Assembly: GCF_019575955.1 (NCBI RefSeq)
Contig: NZ_CP080575.1
Coordinates: 1,798,001 to 1,862,000, forward strand
Direction: 5' to 3'
Origin: Nesterenkonia pannonica
GTDB lineage: Bacteria; Actinomycetota; Actinomycetes; Actinomycetales; Micrococcaceae
Length of the DNA: 64,000 bases
A program made the translations under genes and the position numbers. Shown piece by piece: positions 44,094-55,726 of this stretch (positions are counted from its first letter, which is position 1; each line of letters starts with the position of its first letter). The notes beneath the pieces were generated by a model. It was not told the DNA's origin and did not search any database. It saw only the letters and a list, made by a program, of their open reading frames with translations.

Positions 44094-45909
44094 TCAGATG
44101 TGGGGAGGACGCTCTCCTGGAGCGGGCTGCCCGGTGGTGGGGTCGATCCTGATGTTCTCACCGGTGCGCAGTCGGTACTCCTGAACGAGCTCCGGCTGCT
44201 CCGCGTGATCGACCTCCGGGGCGTTCTCGGGCTCCGTGCCGGCGGCGTAGTCCGGGGCCACGACAGCCTCAGCCAGCTCAGGGTCGCCCTCCTCCATGCG
44301 TCGCTCGTACTCCTCCGGCGGGAGCGTCTTGAGCCAGCGCCGCGACGGCAGGTGGCTCACCTCGCCGGCGTCCTCCCTCATGGCCCGGTTCAGGCTGTAC
44401 ATCATGAAGAACGCGAGCACGAAGAACGGCAGCCCGAAGACCAGAGCCACGTCGCGAAGAACTTCGACACCGCCCTCACCGGTGAAGACGATCAGCACTG
44501 CCGCCACAACGCCGATGTAGATGGCCCAGATGGCGCGCTGGTGAGGCGCGGTGGTGCCCTTCGGCCGTCCGTCGCCGTCGTAGCCGTTGCACATGTCATC
44601 CAGCACCAGGGAGGCGGAGTCCAGGGACGTGATGAAGAAGACGCCCACCAGCATGATGGCGATGGCACTGGTGAGTGTGGCGAGCGGGTAATGCTCCAGC
44701 AGCGCGAACATCGATGTTTCGGCACCGGCATCGACCACACCCTCGACGAGCCCGCCCTCTCCGAAGAACTCGATGTCGAAGACAGCCGTGGCCCACGTGC
44801 CGAACCAGATGATGCTGAACAGCGTGGGAAGCGCCAGAACTCCGGCGACGAACTGCCGGACGCTGCGACCCCGGGAGATGCGGGCGATGAAGATCCCGAC
44901 GAAGGGCGCCCATGAAATGGTCCAGCCCCAGTAGAAGATGGTCCAGTCCTGCTGCCATCCGCTGTCCGCGAGAGTGTCGTTCCAGAACATGACTTCGGGC
45001 AGGATGCTGACGTAGATTCCTGCGGCCTCGACCATGCCGCGCAGAAGGAAGATCGTCGGCCCGGTGATGATGACGAAGAGCAGCAGCAGCACACTCGTGC
45101 CGATGTTGAAGTTCGACAGCACCTTGATGCCCCGGTCAATGCCGACCACGGCAGAGATCGTGGCGATGACGGTGACGGTGCCGATGATCACCACGAAGGC
45201 CCACCACACATCTGGCAGGCCGGTCAGCTCCGCGAGACCGGCGTGGACCTGGGTGGTCCTGAGGCCGATGGACATGCCGATGCCGAAGATGGTGCCGACG
45301 ATCGCGAAGATGTCGATTCCCTTGCCCACGGGACCGTGAATGCCGTCGCCGAGAATTGGCTGGAAGAGGGATGAGACGCGAGGGGAAGATTGCGTTTGTA
45401 GATGAAGTACGCGAACGCGAGCCCCGGGAGGGCGAAGATCGTCCAGGTGTGCAGTCCGAAGTGGTAGAGGGTGAAGCCCACCGCCTCTCGGGCTGCCTCC
45501 TCGGTGTAGCCCTCGATGCCCATCTCCGCGCCTCGCGGCGGGGTGTCGAAGTGGAAGGCAGGCTCCGCAACGGCCCAGAACATGAGAATGGTGCCGATGC
45601 TTACTGCGAAGAGCATCCCGAACCACGCCAGATCCGAGTGCTGCGGCTTCTCCTCATCGGCGCCCAGCTTCAGACGCCCGAACCGACTCACGCCGATGTA
45701 GATGAGGAAGAGCAGGAATATGGAGACGCCCAGGATGAAGAACCATCCGAAGTTCTCGAAGATCCACGTCGCCGCGGTACCCCAGGTCTCCCCATCTGAT
45801 CCGGAATGATGAGCGTGACTGCGACGAACGCCAACATAATGATCGACGAGGAGAAGAACAGAAGAGGGTTTGTCCGCAGTCGAAGCAGGTCGTGGACCTT
45901 GTGAAGCAT
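44094..45909 (-). CDS. BCCT family betaine/choline/carnitine transporter (frame broken)
   Basis: About 605 residues with twelve membrane helices. The family signature in helix 8 is DWTIFYWGWTISWAPFVGIF, and the substrate-box helix reads GMLFAVSIGTILMFWAVAEP. At 45599-45604 the codons for VS in that helix replace the usual AG, which GCCGGC would restore. Breaks near 45796 and 45385 are G runs one short. The acidic C-terminal tail (about 90 residues) resembles osmosensory tails of BetP-type carriers. It imports compatible solutes for osmotic protection. Start ATG 45909 with ribosome binding site GAAAGG. Confidence 0.92.
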
Positions 45910-46001
45910 TATGACCTTTCGGTATGTACCTAGCACTCAGTCCGAGCACCTGTGCGATTCAGCTCTGAACGAATCTCCACATTATGCAGTGTGTGCACAA
46001 A

Positions 46002-46038
46002 AACAATGACCCTGGAGAAGCCTCCAGGGGTCATTGTT
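46002..46038. terminator. Hairpin terminator after rpsA
   Basis: AACAATGACCCTGGAG (46002-46017) pairs with CTCCAGGGGTCATTGTT (46022-46038), 16 bp with one bulged G, loop of 4. It follows the rpsA stop by about 40 bp on the minus strand. Confidence 0.85.
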
Positions 46039-46077
46039 GGTGATCACCGGGTCACAGCCCGGCGGATCGTACGTGCT

Positions 46078-47596
46078 TAGTTGCCGGTGAGCTTCTCACG
46101 AAGCGCAGCAAGCGCCTCGTCCGAGGCCAGGGTGCCAAGCGTCAACGGTCTCCTCGGCGGAGGAGTAGTTGCTCTGGCCGGACTCTGGGGCGGGACGACG
46201 CTCGGAGCGCGAGGAGGAGGACGAGGACGAACCGGTGGAGACGGATGCCTCGGCGGCTGCCTCGGCGTCGGCTTCGACAGCCTTGCGAACCTGGTCCTTG
46301 TGCTGCTCCCACCGCTCGGCGGCGGCTGCATACTGGGCCTCCCAGGCTGCGCGCTGCTCGTCGTAGCCTTCCATCCACTCGTTGGTCTCCGGGTCGAAGC
46401 CCTCGGGGTACTTGTAGTTCCCTCGTCGTCGTACTCGGCGTCCATTCCGTAGAGGGCGGGGTCGAACTCCTCAGCGTCCGGGTCGACGTCCTCGTTGGCC
46501 TGCTTCAGCGAGAGGCTGATGCGGCGGCGCTCGAGGTCGATGTCGATGACCTTGACGAAGACCTCGTCGTTGACGGAGACGACCTGCTCTGCGAGGTCCA
46601 CGTGCCGAACAGCCAGCTCGGAGATGTGGACCAGGCCCTCGATGCCGTCCTCGACGCGCACGAAGGCGCCGAAGGGAACGAGCTTGGTGACCTTGCCGGG
46701 CACGATCTGTCCGAGGGCGTGAGTGCGGGCGAAGGTCTGCCACGGGTCTTCCTGGGTGGCCTTCAGGGACAGCGAGACGCGCTCGCGGTCCATGTCCACC
46801 TCGAGGACCTCGACGGTGACCTCGTCGCCCACCGACACAACCTCGTTGGGGTGGTCGATGTGCTTCCAGGACAGCTCCGAGACGTGAACGAGTCCGTCCA
46901 CGCCGCCGAGGTCCACGAAGGCGCCGAAGTTGACGATCGAGGAGACGACGCCGTTGCGGACCTGGCCGCGCTCCAGCTTGTTGAGGAAGGACGAGCGGAC
47001 CTCGGACTGGGTCTGCTCCAGCCATGCGCGGCGAGACAGAACCACGTTGTTGCGGTTCTTGTCGAGCTCGATGATCTTCGCCTCGATCTCCTGGCCGATG
47101 TAGGGCGCAAGGTCACGGACGCGGCGCATCTCCACCAGTGAGGCAGGGAGGAAACCGCGCAGGCCGATGTCGAGGATGAGGCCGCCCTTGACGACCTCGA
47201 TGACGGTGCCGGTGACGACGCCGTCCTCTTCCTTGACCTTTTCGATGTCTCCCCAAGCACGCTCGTACTGCGCGCGCTTCTTGGACAGGATCAGGCGGCC
47301 TTCCTTGTCCTCCTTCTGGAGAACGAGAGCCTCGACCTGGTCACCGACCTGAACGACTTCATCCGGGTCAACATCATGCTTGATGGACAGCTCGCGGGAG
47401 GGGATGACGCCTTCGGTCTTGTACCCGATGTCGAGGAGAACCTCGTCGCGGTCGACCTTGACGATGGTTCCTTCAACCATGTCGCCATCGGTGAAGTACT
47501 TCATCGTGGCGTCGACGGCAGCCAGGAACTCCTCGGCAGTGCCGATGTCGTTGATGGCGACTTGAGGGGCACCGGGGCGGTTGCGGTGGTGGTCAT
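46078..47596 (-). CDS. rpsA: 30S ribosomal protein S1 (frame broken)
   Basis: About 505 residues with four S1 RNA-binding repeats (GDMVEGTIVKVDRDEVLLDIG, GVVTGTVIEVVKGGLILDIG, GQVRNGVVSSIVNFGAFVDL, GQIVPGKVTKLVPFGAFVRV). A low-complexity acidic tail contains EGYDEQRAAWEAQYAAAAE and a run of serines. ATG 47596 gives MTTTATAPVP, then a C-run break near 47566 leads into QVAINDIGTAEEFL. Other breaks near 46421 and 46140 lie in the tail. It binds mRNA on the ribosome. It is followed by a strong hairpin terminator. Confidence 0.95.
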
Positions 47597-47810
47597 GTAG
47601 TAGGGGCTCCGATATGGATTGTTCTTCTAGGGTCAGTGCACAGTTCTTCCTTAGCACTGAGCGACGGACAAATGACAAAAGCTCTTCTGTGTCAGAGGTC
47701 GGATCGACTCTGTGCGCAGAACGCGCCCGGTCAGTCTATACCGCTGAGACAACCGTCTCAACTGTCGCGAAAGCCTCCTCGATCGCCGCTGAATTCAGCC
47801 CCTCGCGGAG

Positions 47811-50599
47811 TCAGTGTGCGGCCTGGTGCCAGGTCGCACCGGTCCCCACGTTGACGTCCAGCGGAACATCCAGCTCGGCGGCCCCGGCCATGTTCTCCAC
47901 GACCAGCCTCTCCACGTCCTGGCGCTCACCCTCGGCGACCTCAAGCACAAGCTCATCGTGGACCTGGAGGAGCACGCGGCTGCGCAGCTGCGCCTGCGCC
48001 AGCGCCGAATCAACGTCAATCATGGCGCGCTTGATGATGTCGGCGGCGGAGCCTTGGATCGGCGCGTTGAGAGCCGCTCTCTCTGCCATCTGGCGGAGCT
48101 GGCGGCTCTCGCTGGTCAGATCCGGCAGGTACCGGCGGCGTCCGTAGATCGTGGAGGTGTAGCCGTCGCTCTTGGCCTGAGCGACGATGTCGCGCAGATA
48201 GTCGCGCACGGCGCCGAAGCGTTCGAAGTACTCGTTCATCAGGTCGCGGGCCTCATCGACGCCGATGCTGAGCTGCTTCGACAGCCCAAAGCTGGAGAGG
48301 CCGTAGACCAAGCCGTAGCTCATGGCTTTCACCTTGGACCGCTGCTCGAGGCTCACGTCCTCCGTGCCGACCCCGAAGACACGGGCTCCCACGAAGCTGT
48401 GCAGATCCTCGCCTGCGCGGAAGGCCTCAATCAGCTCCTGATCGCCGGAGAGATGAGCCATGATGCGCATCTCGATCTGGGAATAGTCTGCGGTGAGGAG
48501 CGTGTCATAGCCCGAGCCCACCACGAAGGCGTCGCGGATCTTCCGCCCCGCCGACGTGCGGATCGGAATGTTCTGCAGGTTCGGGTGCAGGGACGAGAGC
48601 CTTCCGGTGGCGGCCACCGTCTGGGCGTACGTCGTGTGGATCCGGCCGTCGTCGCCGATCGCCTCCGTGAGACCAGTGACCGTCTGGCGCAGCTTGGAGG
48701 AGTCCCGGTGGCTCATCAGGTGCACCAGGAACTCGTTCTGCGTCTTGGCCAGAAGCTCCTGAAGGGTCTCAACATCGGTGGAGTAGCCCGTCTTGTTCTT
48801 CTTCACCCCTGGGTGGGCAGCTCGAGCTCGTCGAAGAGCACCGTCTGGAGCTGCTTGGGCGAACCGAGATTCACCTCGTGCCCGACCACGCTGTACGCGG
48901 CCTCAGCCGAGGCGCCGATCGCGCTTTCGAACTCGGCGTCGAGCTCCGCCAGCTTGTCCTCAGAGACCGCGATCCCCGTCAGCTCCATCTGCAGCAGAAT
49001 CTCAGCCAGGGAAGCTCCAGCTCGTAGAGCAGCCCCTCTGCCCTGCGGTCAGCGAGCTGAGAGTGCAGAGCCCCGGACAGAGGTGCAGCAGCATCCCATG
49101 GACCGCGGCGCGTGCGAGGTCAGCCTCGGAGACCCCGGCCAGCGGCTCGTCGTCGAACAGCGACTGCTGGGAGGTGGCCTCCTTCTGGTTCTTGAACTCC
49201 TCACCGCCGATGTAGTCCTTGGGCTCCACGGATCCGTTCAGATGCTGAGCCACGAGGTCTGAGAAGCTGAAGCTGCGCCGGTCCGGCTGGATGAGGTAGC
49301 CGGAGAGGAGGGTGTCCTCCACTGCCCCCTGAGCCGAAGGCCCCGCCATGCGAGGCGTTTGCGGCGTCCTTGAAGTCATGGACGAGTTTGGGGACGCGGG
49401 GTCCGCCAGCCAGGCCGCCAGCTCCGACTCGAGCGCCTGGTCGGCGTCGGTGAGAGAGATGGCCGCACCGGCGGCCGGACGCTCGGGGCTGCTGCTCGCG
49501 GCGACCAGCGCCACCGCGATGGCCTCCGCACTGCGGGCAGCGTCATCGCGCTTGGCTTTGGTCGACAGAGACTCATATGACGTGTCGATGATCACAGCGA
49601 GCCCCAGGGGCCCTTCGTGGGCATGGAGGAAGCTGCGGAGCCCTTCAGCGTCGGAGACCACCTTCACCTCGGGAAGGGCGTGAGTAGGCTCCGCGTCGAG
49701 ATTTGCGTCGGGGAACCGTGCCGAGAACGTCTCAAAGAGCCTCTCGCGGATCTGGTTGAACTCCAGGGCGTCGAACAGCGGCTCGACGGCCTCTCTGTCA
49801 GGAGGAGTGAGCACCGAGTCCTCCAGAGTCACCGGCACGTCGAGGTCCCTCACCAGAAGATTCAGCTCCAGGTTCCGTTCGACGTCGGCGAGCGCGGCCC
49901 GCAGGTTCTCGCGCTTTGCCCTTGATCTCGTCGGCGTGGTCGATGATGCCTCGGGTGGAGCCGTACTGGCCGATCCACTTCGCGGCGGTCTTGGGGCCCA
50001 CTTTGGGCACGCCGGGAAGGTTGTCGGCCGACTCTCCCACCAATGCCGCGAGGTCGGGGTACTGTCCGGGGCTGACGAGGTACTTGGCCTCCACCCTTCG
50101 GGGTCGAGGCGAAGGGTTTTGGACAGGCCGGTGGTCGGATAGTCCAGGTGGGTGCTGTCGGTGACCAGCTGCAGGGCGTCGCGGTCTCCGGAGACGATGA
50201 GGCTCTGCCACCCGGCGGCTTCGGCCATGGTGACGTAGGTGGCGACGATGTCGTCCGCTTCGTAGCCCTCGACGGTGACGGCCGGGATGGTCAGGGCTTC
50301 TGCGACCTCCTGGATCAGTCCGACCTGTCCCTTGAACTCTTCGGGGCTTTGTCCCGCCCGCCCTTGTAGTCGTCGTAGGTCTCGTGGCGGAAGGTGGGGG
50401 TGTCGAGGTCGAATGCGAGCAGCACGTGGGTGGGCTGCTCCTCCCTGATGAGTTTGAGCAGCATGTTGGTGAAGCCGTAGACGGCGTTGGTGTACTGCCC
50501 TGAGCTGGTCAGGAAGCCTTCCGGCGGGAGGGCGTAGAACGCCCGGAACGCCATCGAATGCCCGTCGATCACCAGCAGCTTGTTGCCCTCAGAAGTCAC
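47811..50599 (-). CDS. polA: DNA polymerase I (frame broken)
   Basis: About 930 residues. The 5'-3' exonuclease domain shows LLVIDGHSMAFRAFYAL, LAFDLDTPTFRHE, SGDRDALQLV and GVPKVGPKTAAKWI. The middle 3'-5' exonuclease-like domain lacks the usual acidic DxE motif (it reads LAVIIDTSYESL), so proofreading is probably inactive. The polymerase domain has TGRLSSLHPNLQNIPIRT, LLTADYSQIEMRIMAHLSG and VLLQVHDELVLEV. Breaks near 50345, 50093, 49925, 49385, 49015 and 48808. It fills repair gaps, fitting the uvr genes nearby. Confidence 0.95.
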
Positions 50600-50644
50600 A
50601 GCACCACCCTACCGCTGGCGCGATGAGTCAGTAGGGTGGGCGCT

Positions 50645-51170
50645 ATGACCGACAAGATCGAGTATCAGCCCGGATTCCCTATGGCCGCTGTGCCCACCCC
50701 CGTGCCCGATGATGCGGAGCGCGATGCTCGTATGGAGGCTATGGGGTTCGCCCCGAGTATCGGAAGTACTTCCGCATCCAGGGCACTCCCCGCTTGCGGC
50801 CAAGGCCGGAATCGTCTTCGAAGAGATGAGTCCGGAGAAGATCGTCTCGAGGATGCCTGTGGTAAACAATGAGCAGACCATCGGCATCATGCACGGCGGG
50901 GCGCACCTTCTCCACGCGGAGACGGTCGCCTCCATCGCTGCTCTGCTGCATGTGCGCATCAGCCTTGAGGACGAGAACAGGATTGTGGTGGGCACGGAGC
51001 TCAACGCCACGCATCATCGGCAGGCCCGCGAGGGGCACACCTACGCCACCTGCACTCCCATCAGCGTGGGGCGGCAGATGACGAGCCACGAGATCGTCAT
51101 CACCAATGAGGACGGCAAGCGGCTCTCAACCGCACGGATGACCAACCTCATCATCGAGCCCAAGGGCTGA
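50645..51170 (+). CDS. PaaI-like hotdog-fold thioesterase (frame broken)
   Basis: About 175 residues. The hotdog thioesterase signature is visible as NNEQTIGIMHGGAHLLHAET followed by VAS, and the strand GTELNATHHRQAREGHTYA. The N terminus starts MTDKIEYQPGFPMAAVP; breaks near 50748 and 50790 fall around PEYRKYFRIQGTPRL. Enzymes of this group hydrolyse aromatic or short acyl-CoA thioesters. It diverges from polA across 45 bp. The substrate is unknown. Confidence 0.85.
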
Positions 51171-51205
51171 GCCGACCGGCGCTCCGCTCCTCCGGGGGTC
51201 GGCGG

Positions 51206-52307
51206 CTACCGCCGGATGAGCCGCACGAGCGCCGTCTCAATCGCCTCAGCATGGCGCTCCGCGGTGTAGCGCTCGCGCACCAGTCTCAGCCCTTCATCGG
51301 CCATCTGCCGCAGCTGCGACGGGTCGGCAAGCGCGTCTGTGAGCACTGCACGCAGGTCCTCGGCCGAACCGTCGTAGCAGCGCCCTGTGCGCCCTTCGAT
51401 GACCGCTTCGATCTCGGGCGAGGAGTCAGGGTGCCCCGCTTCGGCGACCACCGGGACTCCGAAGCTCAGCGCTTGATGACATTGAGCCCCGCCCTCCGAT
51501 CGAGAGCGCCAGATGGGCCTGGGAGTAGAGCTGCCTGAGCTGTTCGAGAGTCATACACGGGGCCGAGGGCCTCGGCATCGAGCTGCCTGCGGCGAAGAGC
51601 TGCTCGAGCCTGGGCCGCTCAGAGCCGTCGCCGATCACGATCACGCGAGGCCGCGGCTGCCCCTGAGGCCATGCGGCCAGGGCCTCCGCAAGGGGTCGAG
51701 CCGGTGCCGCGGGGTCAGCCGCGAGGAGTAGATGACAGTGGGGGCCTCACTGGGCGGCGGCTCTGAGCGCGCGGACAGGGCTGCTTGGGGGTAGAGCGAA
51801 TTGAAGACGACGTGGATCTTACGCGACGGAACTCCGTATTCGACGCCGAGCTCCTCGGCGCGCTCGCCATAGACGAGCAGGCCGTCGACGAGGCGGTAGA
51901 AGGCCAGACGGGTGCGGCGCTTCCAGCCACTCTCAGGACGCTTCCATCCGTGGCCCCACAGAATCACTGTGCGCCCACGCAGCTTGCCCACCGCGCCGCG
52001 ACCCATGCCGAGAGGGTGTAGAACCGGCCCTCCAGCACGTAGGCGTCCTCCTCGCCGCGCCACACGGCCGCGACGTCGCCCACCTGCCACCACCAGGGGC
52101 CGAGGCTCAGGGTGCGCACTGCCGATACGCTGCGCAGCACGTCCTGCGCGGCGGACTCGATGCGCTCCGCCGATGAGACCTCGGTGTTCGAGAAGCGTCC
52201 CGTCAGCCTCAGCGTCAGAGGCTCCGAGCGCAGAAGCCGTCGGATGAGGGCTCCCGATAATGCGACACGGTGGGCTGGATCTGGAATCGGACACTCGGTT
52301 TGGGCAC
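51206..52307 (-). CDS. Glycosyltransferase family 4 (frame broken)
   Basis: About 365 residues. GTG 52307 gives VPKPSVRFQIQPTVSHYREP; a short C run near 52252 then shifts the frame. The body has RTVILWGHGWKRPESGWKRR, YGERAEELGVEYGVPSRKI and VVFNSLYPQA. The C-terminal GT-B part has VIVIGDGSERPRLEQLF and VVVAEAGHPDSSPEIEAVIE. Breaks also near 52020, 51700, 51550 and 51475. It transfers a sugar from a nucleotide donor to a surface glycan or lipid. Other transferases lie across the tRNA-Gly gene. Confidence 0.85.
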
Positions 52308-52346
52308 ATGGCCAGCCTAGATGCTACGGTAGTCAGGCGCTCTGCA

Positions 52347-52417
52347 GGGGGTGTAGCTTAATGGTAAAGCCCCAGCCTTCCAAGCTGGCTACGCGGGTTC
52401 GATTCCCGTCACCCCTC
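52347..52417 (+). tRNA. tRNA-Gly (anticodon TCC)
   Basis: A 71-nt cloverleaf. Acceptor GGGGGTG pairs CACCCCT with one GU pair, the D arm is GCTTAATGGTAAAGC, the anticodon stem CCAGC/GCTGG encloses loop CTTCCAA (anticodon TCC) and the T arm is GCGGGTTCGATTCCCGT. The first G run has five Gs, which could be an over- or under-call. Confidence 0.94.
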
Positions 52418-52513
52418 TCATTCGATGCTCTTCAGAGCATTGTGCTCACGGACGACGTGCTGGCGACTTCTTCGCCCGGCGATCAGCTGTCGAGCCCTCC
52501 CCTACGCTGTAGC

Positions 52514-53614
52514 GTGGTCTTCGTGAATCCTCAGCTGAGTGTCGTCATTCCCGTGTACAACAATGGCGAGCTCCTGCGAACGACGTCCTTCCGTCGCTGA
52601 CGGCGTCTGAGCACTTCGATCAGATGGAGATCCTGCTGGTCGACGATGGCTCAACCTACGCCGCGACGCGGGAGGCCGTCGCGGAGCTGGCCGCAGCGCA
52701 CACCAACGTCAGGGCCCACTTCTTCGATGACGGCGGGTCCGGCTCCGGGGCCGTCCGCGCAATATGGGACTCGACCTGGCCTCCGCGCCGCATATTGCCT
52801 TCTTGGATCCGGACGACGCAGTGCTCAACGACGGCCTCTGGCAGCTCGGCCTCGCGCTGGAGCGGCACCCCTCGGCTCAGCTGGCCATCGGCAATCAGCT
52901 CAGAACGTACAGCGACCGCACCGAGCACGTGGACAACCTGCGCCACTACACGCACTCGCCCCGCGGCGGACTGCTCTACGCGGCCGGTGGGGACGTCCTG
53001 GCCGCGGCGAAGTTTCGGCCCACCAACCTGTCATCCTTCGCGGTGCGCCGCGACTGGCTGCGCGCAGCCCGCATCCGACAGGTCCACCGTGCCGCCGGTC
53101 AGGACTCGCTGTTCTTCCTGCAGGTCTTCAGCGCTGCCGAGGTGTTCGTCGCCTGCCGGACGAACACGTACGAGTATCACGCTGAGGTCCCCGGCTCCAT
53201 GGTGAATGCCCTCACCGACGAGTACTTCCGAAAGTGCCTCCTGCGTGAACGCGCCCAGAGAACCTGGCTCGACGATGAAGGGCTCCTTGAGACGTATGTG
53301 CGCTCCGGGTTCGAGCGCTCCTTCGTCTGGTATCTCCGGCAGCTGCGCCGCACCCGTCCGAGCAGCGCCGGCAGGCGGCCAGCACGCTGACGCGGATCGC
53401 CGAGCTGTACGTGGAGGACCCTCTGCGCCACCGGTGGCGCTACCCGCAGAGCATGGCGTTCTTCCGCTTACCGGGCGTTCCCTCGCCGGAGGGGCTCAAG
53501 CCCTGGGCGGCGGCCGCCCGGCGCCGAGCAGCCGAGGGCTCCGCCTCGCTCAGGGACGCGTTGGCGGCTCGTCGGCGGCGGGCCGGGCGTACTCTTCCCG
53601 GCCACGACCGATGA
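52514..53614 (+). CDS. Glycosyltransferase family 2 (frame broken)
   Basis: About 365 residues, GT-A fold. N-terminal QLSVVIPVYNNGELL, donor-binding ILLVDDGSTYAATR, and the DxD region IAFLDPDDAVLNDGLWQLGL. Breaks near 52578, 52758 and 53365. The C terminus is basic and helical (AAAARRRAAEGSASLRDAL). At 53466-53471 GCTTAC gives RLPG where RRPG is equally plausible. The last 65 bp overlap the end of the convergent GT2 gene on the other strand. The sugar and acceptor are unknown. Confidence 0.82.
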
Positions 53615-54508
53615 GCGAGGCAAGCATGCCGACGCCTTCGCAGAGGTAGTAGTCGTCGGTGTACGTCACCTGACGGGGTCCCAGTCTCGCCCGCGTGCGC
53701 CGCAGCGCCCATAGAGAGCCCGAGCGGCTCCTCGGCCCCGATGCTCAGGCTCACGCGGACAGTGCCCGCGACGGTCGGCGCCGTACGCAGACGACGCTTC
53801 AGCGCTCGCACATGGCCCCCTCTCAGAGCACGGGAGCGCAGCCACTCGCGAGTGGCCCGCTCCGCAGGCACGTGCTCGGTCGCAGCGGCTTCGGCGCACC
53901 ACCAGAAGACAGCGCGCCTCCCTCAGCCGGTCGAAGAGATCCGAATCCTCCCCGCCGACGGTGTTGAACGCAGCATGGAAGCGCAGACCCAGCCCGCCGC
54001 GGGAAGCCGGGGCGAACCACTTCGCCCGCACAAGCGTGTTGTTCGTCGCCAAACGCTTCGGGCCGGGGCCTGTGGGCCTGTCCGTGCGGCGCACGAATCC
54101 GTACGTGGAGATCCACTCAGGCTCCGGCCCGTCGAAATCGGCAACGACGGGGCCGCTGACGGCGTCCGCCGAGGAGGCCCGCGCACAGGCCAGGAGCGCA
54201 TCGAACCAGCCGGGATCCACGGTCTCGTCGTCGTCGAGAAAGATCACGGCCGAAGCCTCGGCGGGCACAGCATCGAGGCTCGTATTGCGGGCCCGGACCA
54301 GCCCGGGCTTCGGCTGATGAATATATGCGCCGGAGGGGAAGCAGTCGTCGAGAATCGGGCGGGCGTCAGGGGTCGGCGCGTTGTCGACCAGGATCAGGTG
54401 CCGCACGCCCTCCCGCTCCAGCGAGCGAAGCAGGCGTGCCAGGAGCTCGGGCCTCCTGTAGGTGCAGACCAGCACCCACACGTCCTCAGCGCTGAGAGCC
54501 GGGTGCAT
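53550..54508 (-). CDS. Glycosyltransferase family 2 (frame broken)
   Basis: About 320 residues. N-terminal VWVLVCTYRRPELLARLLRS, HLILVDNAPTPDARPIL, the DxD segment AVIFLDDDETVDPGWFDALL and FNTVGGEDSDLFDRLREA. Breaks near 53905 and 53712 lead to a C terminus reading LGPRQVTYTDDYYLCEGVGM, then LASLIGRGREEYA, ending at 53550. ATG 54508 is preferred to the longer upstream frame, which runs into the LCP gene. It is separated by only 6 bp from the LCP gene and probably builds a surface glycan that such a ligase could attach. Confidence 0.82.
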
Positions 54509-54514
54509 CAGCGG

Positions 54515-55719
54515 CCGTTTACCGGGGCGCTGCCCGCAGCGCAACCTCAGCGTTCTCGCCGTCATCCTTATCAGGCTCGTCATCCTCGGCCTCGTCGGGC
54601 ACCCCGAACTCGCCGTTCTCCTGCTCCTCGACCAGCTCAATGTAGTCCATGAAGCCGCCCATATTCTCCTGGGCCAGCGACGTGCGCAGCAGGCTCATCA
54701 TCTCTTCGTCGGGCATGATCACCTGCGCGCCTCCGGAGGTGGTCGCGTGCTCACCGCCAGGCATGGTGAACATGTGAATGTCGCTTCCCTCACGTCCCGC
54801 ATGCCTACGGCGTATCCCGCGACCGACTCGGCATTCAGGGCCTCATCCACATCCAGATACGGGGTCATCCCCTCGACCACGCTGTGGATGCGCTGCGGGT
54901 TGGACAGCGTCTCCGCGGAGAGGAAGCGCTCAATGATGGCGCGCACGACCCGCTGCTGGTTCTCCACCCGGACGTAGTCCCCGTGGGAAGGACTGGCGCT
55001 CTCGGACGTAGCGCAGCGCGTTGCTGCCCTCCAGGCGTATCGTGCCCTCCGGGTAGAACGCTGGGTTGCGCTGCCCGGCTGAGAAGCTGTGGGGGTTGTC
55101 GACATAGACGCCCCCGAGTGCCTCCGTCAGGTCCGAGAAGCCTTCGAAGTCGACGACCGCCACGTGGTCGATATGGGTGTAGAGCATCTCTTCGACCAGG
55201 TCCACGGCGAGGTCGTACCCGCCCAGCCCCAAGGCCGTGTTGACCCGACCCATTCCCTCGCCGGGCACCTCCACCCATAGGTCCCGCATGATCGACATGA
55301 CGTAGACGCCGGAGCGGTCCTCTGGGATGTGGACGAACATCATGGTGTCTGAGCGTTCGTTGCCTTCGCCTGTGGCGTCGCGATAGTCGTCCTCGTCGTC
55401 GCCGCGCGAGTCGGTGCCCATCAGCAGCATGTTGATGGTGCCCTCAGGCGTTCGGTACGCCGAATCATCCTCGAGATCCAGCCCATCGATCACATTGCGG
55501 TTCTCGTCGAACGTCGTCTGAAGATTCCGCAGGTACGAGAAGGACACGACGACGGCGATGACGAGCAGCACCGCCAGCACGGCTGCTGCGATGCCGGCGA
55601 TCTTCCAGCCGCGCCGCCGCCTGCCGCCGGGCTGACCTGATTCGGCCTCCCCTCCGCATGCGGATCGGGGCGGGCGCGGCGCCTGAGGCGCGGCGCGCCC
55701 GGTACGGCTCTTCGGTCAC
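54515..55719 (-). CDS. LytR-CpsA-Psr (LCP) family cell-wall glycopolymer ligase (frame broken)
   Basis: About 400 residues. A cytoplasmic N terminus is followed by one membrane helix (VLAVLLVIAVVVSFSYL) and the extracellular LCP domain with NMLLMGTDSRGDDED, ERSDTMMFVHIPEDR, VMSIMRDLWVEVPG, LGGYDLAVDLVE and RYVRERQSFPRGDYVRVENQ. The conserved arginine and aspartate residues that bind the pyrophosphate lipid are present. Breaks near 55650, 54985 and 54790. GTG 55719 is the likely start. LCP proteins transfer teichoic-type polymers to peptidoglycan. A second LCP gene ends the window. Confidence 0.9.
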
Positions 55720-55726
55720 GAGTGCC

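Noticed and set aside
46075..46081. GCTTAG at the end of rpsA as another altered GCCGGC
   Set aside because: It contains the natural TAA stop after KLTGN; no conserved sequence continues beyond it, and a terminator follows.
47814..49262. A 482-codon plus-strand open frame antisense to polA
   Set aside because: High-GC shadow of the polymerase domain; no family features and it runs across frame breaks of polA.
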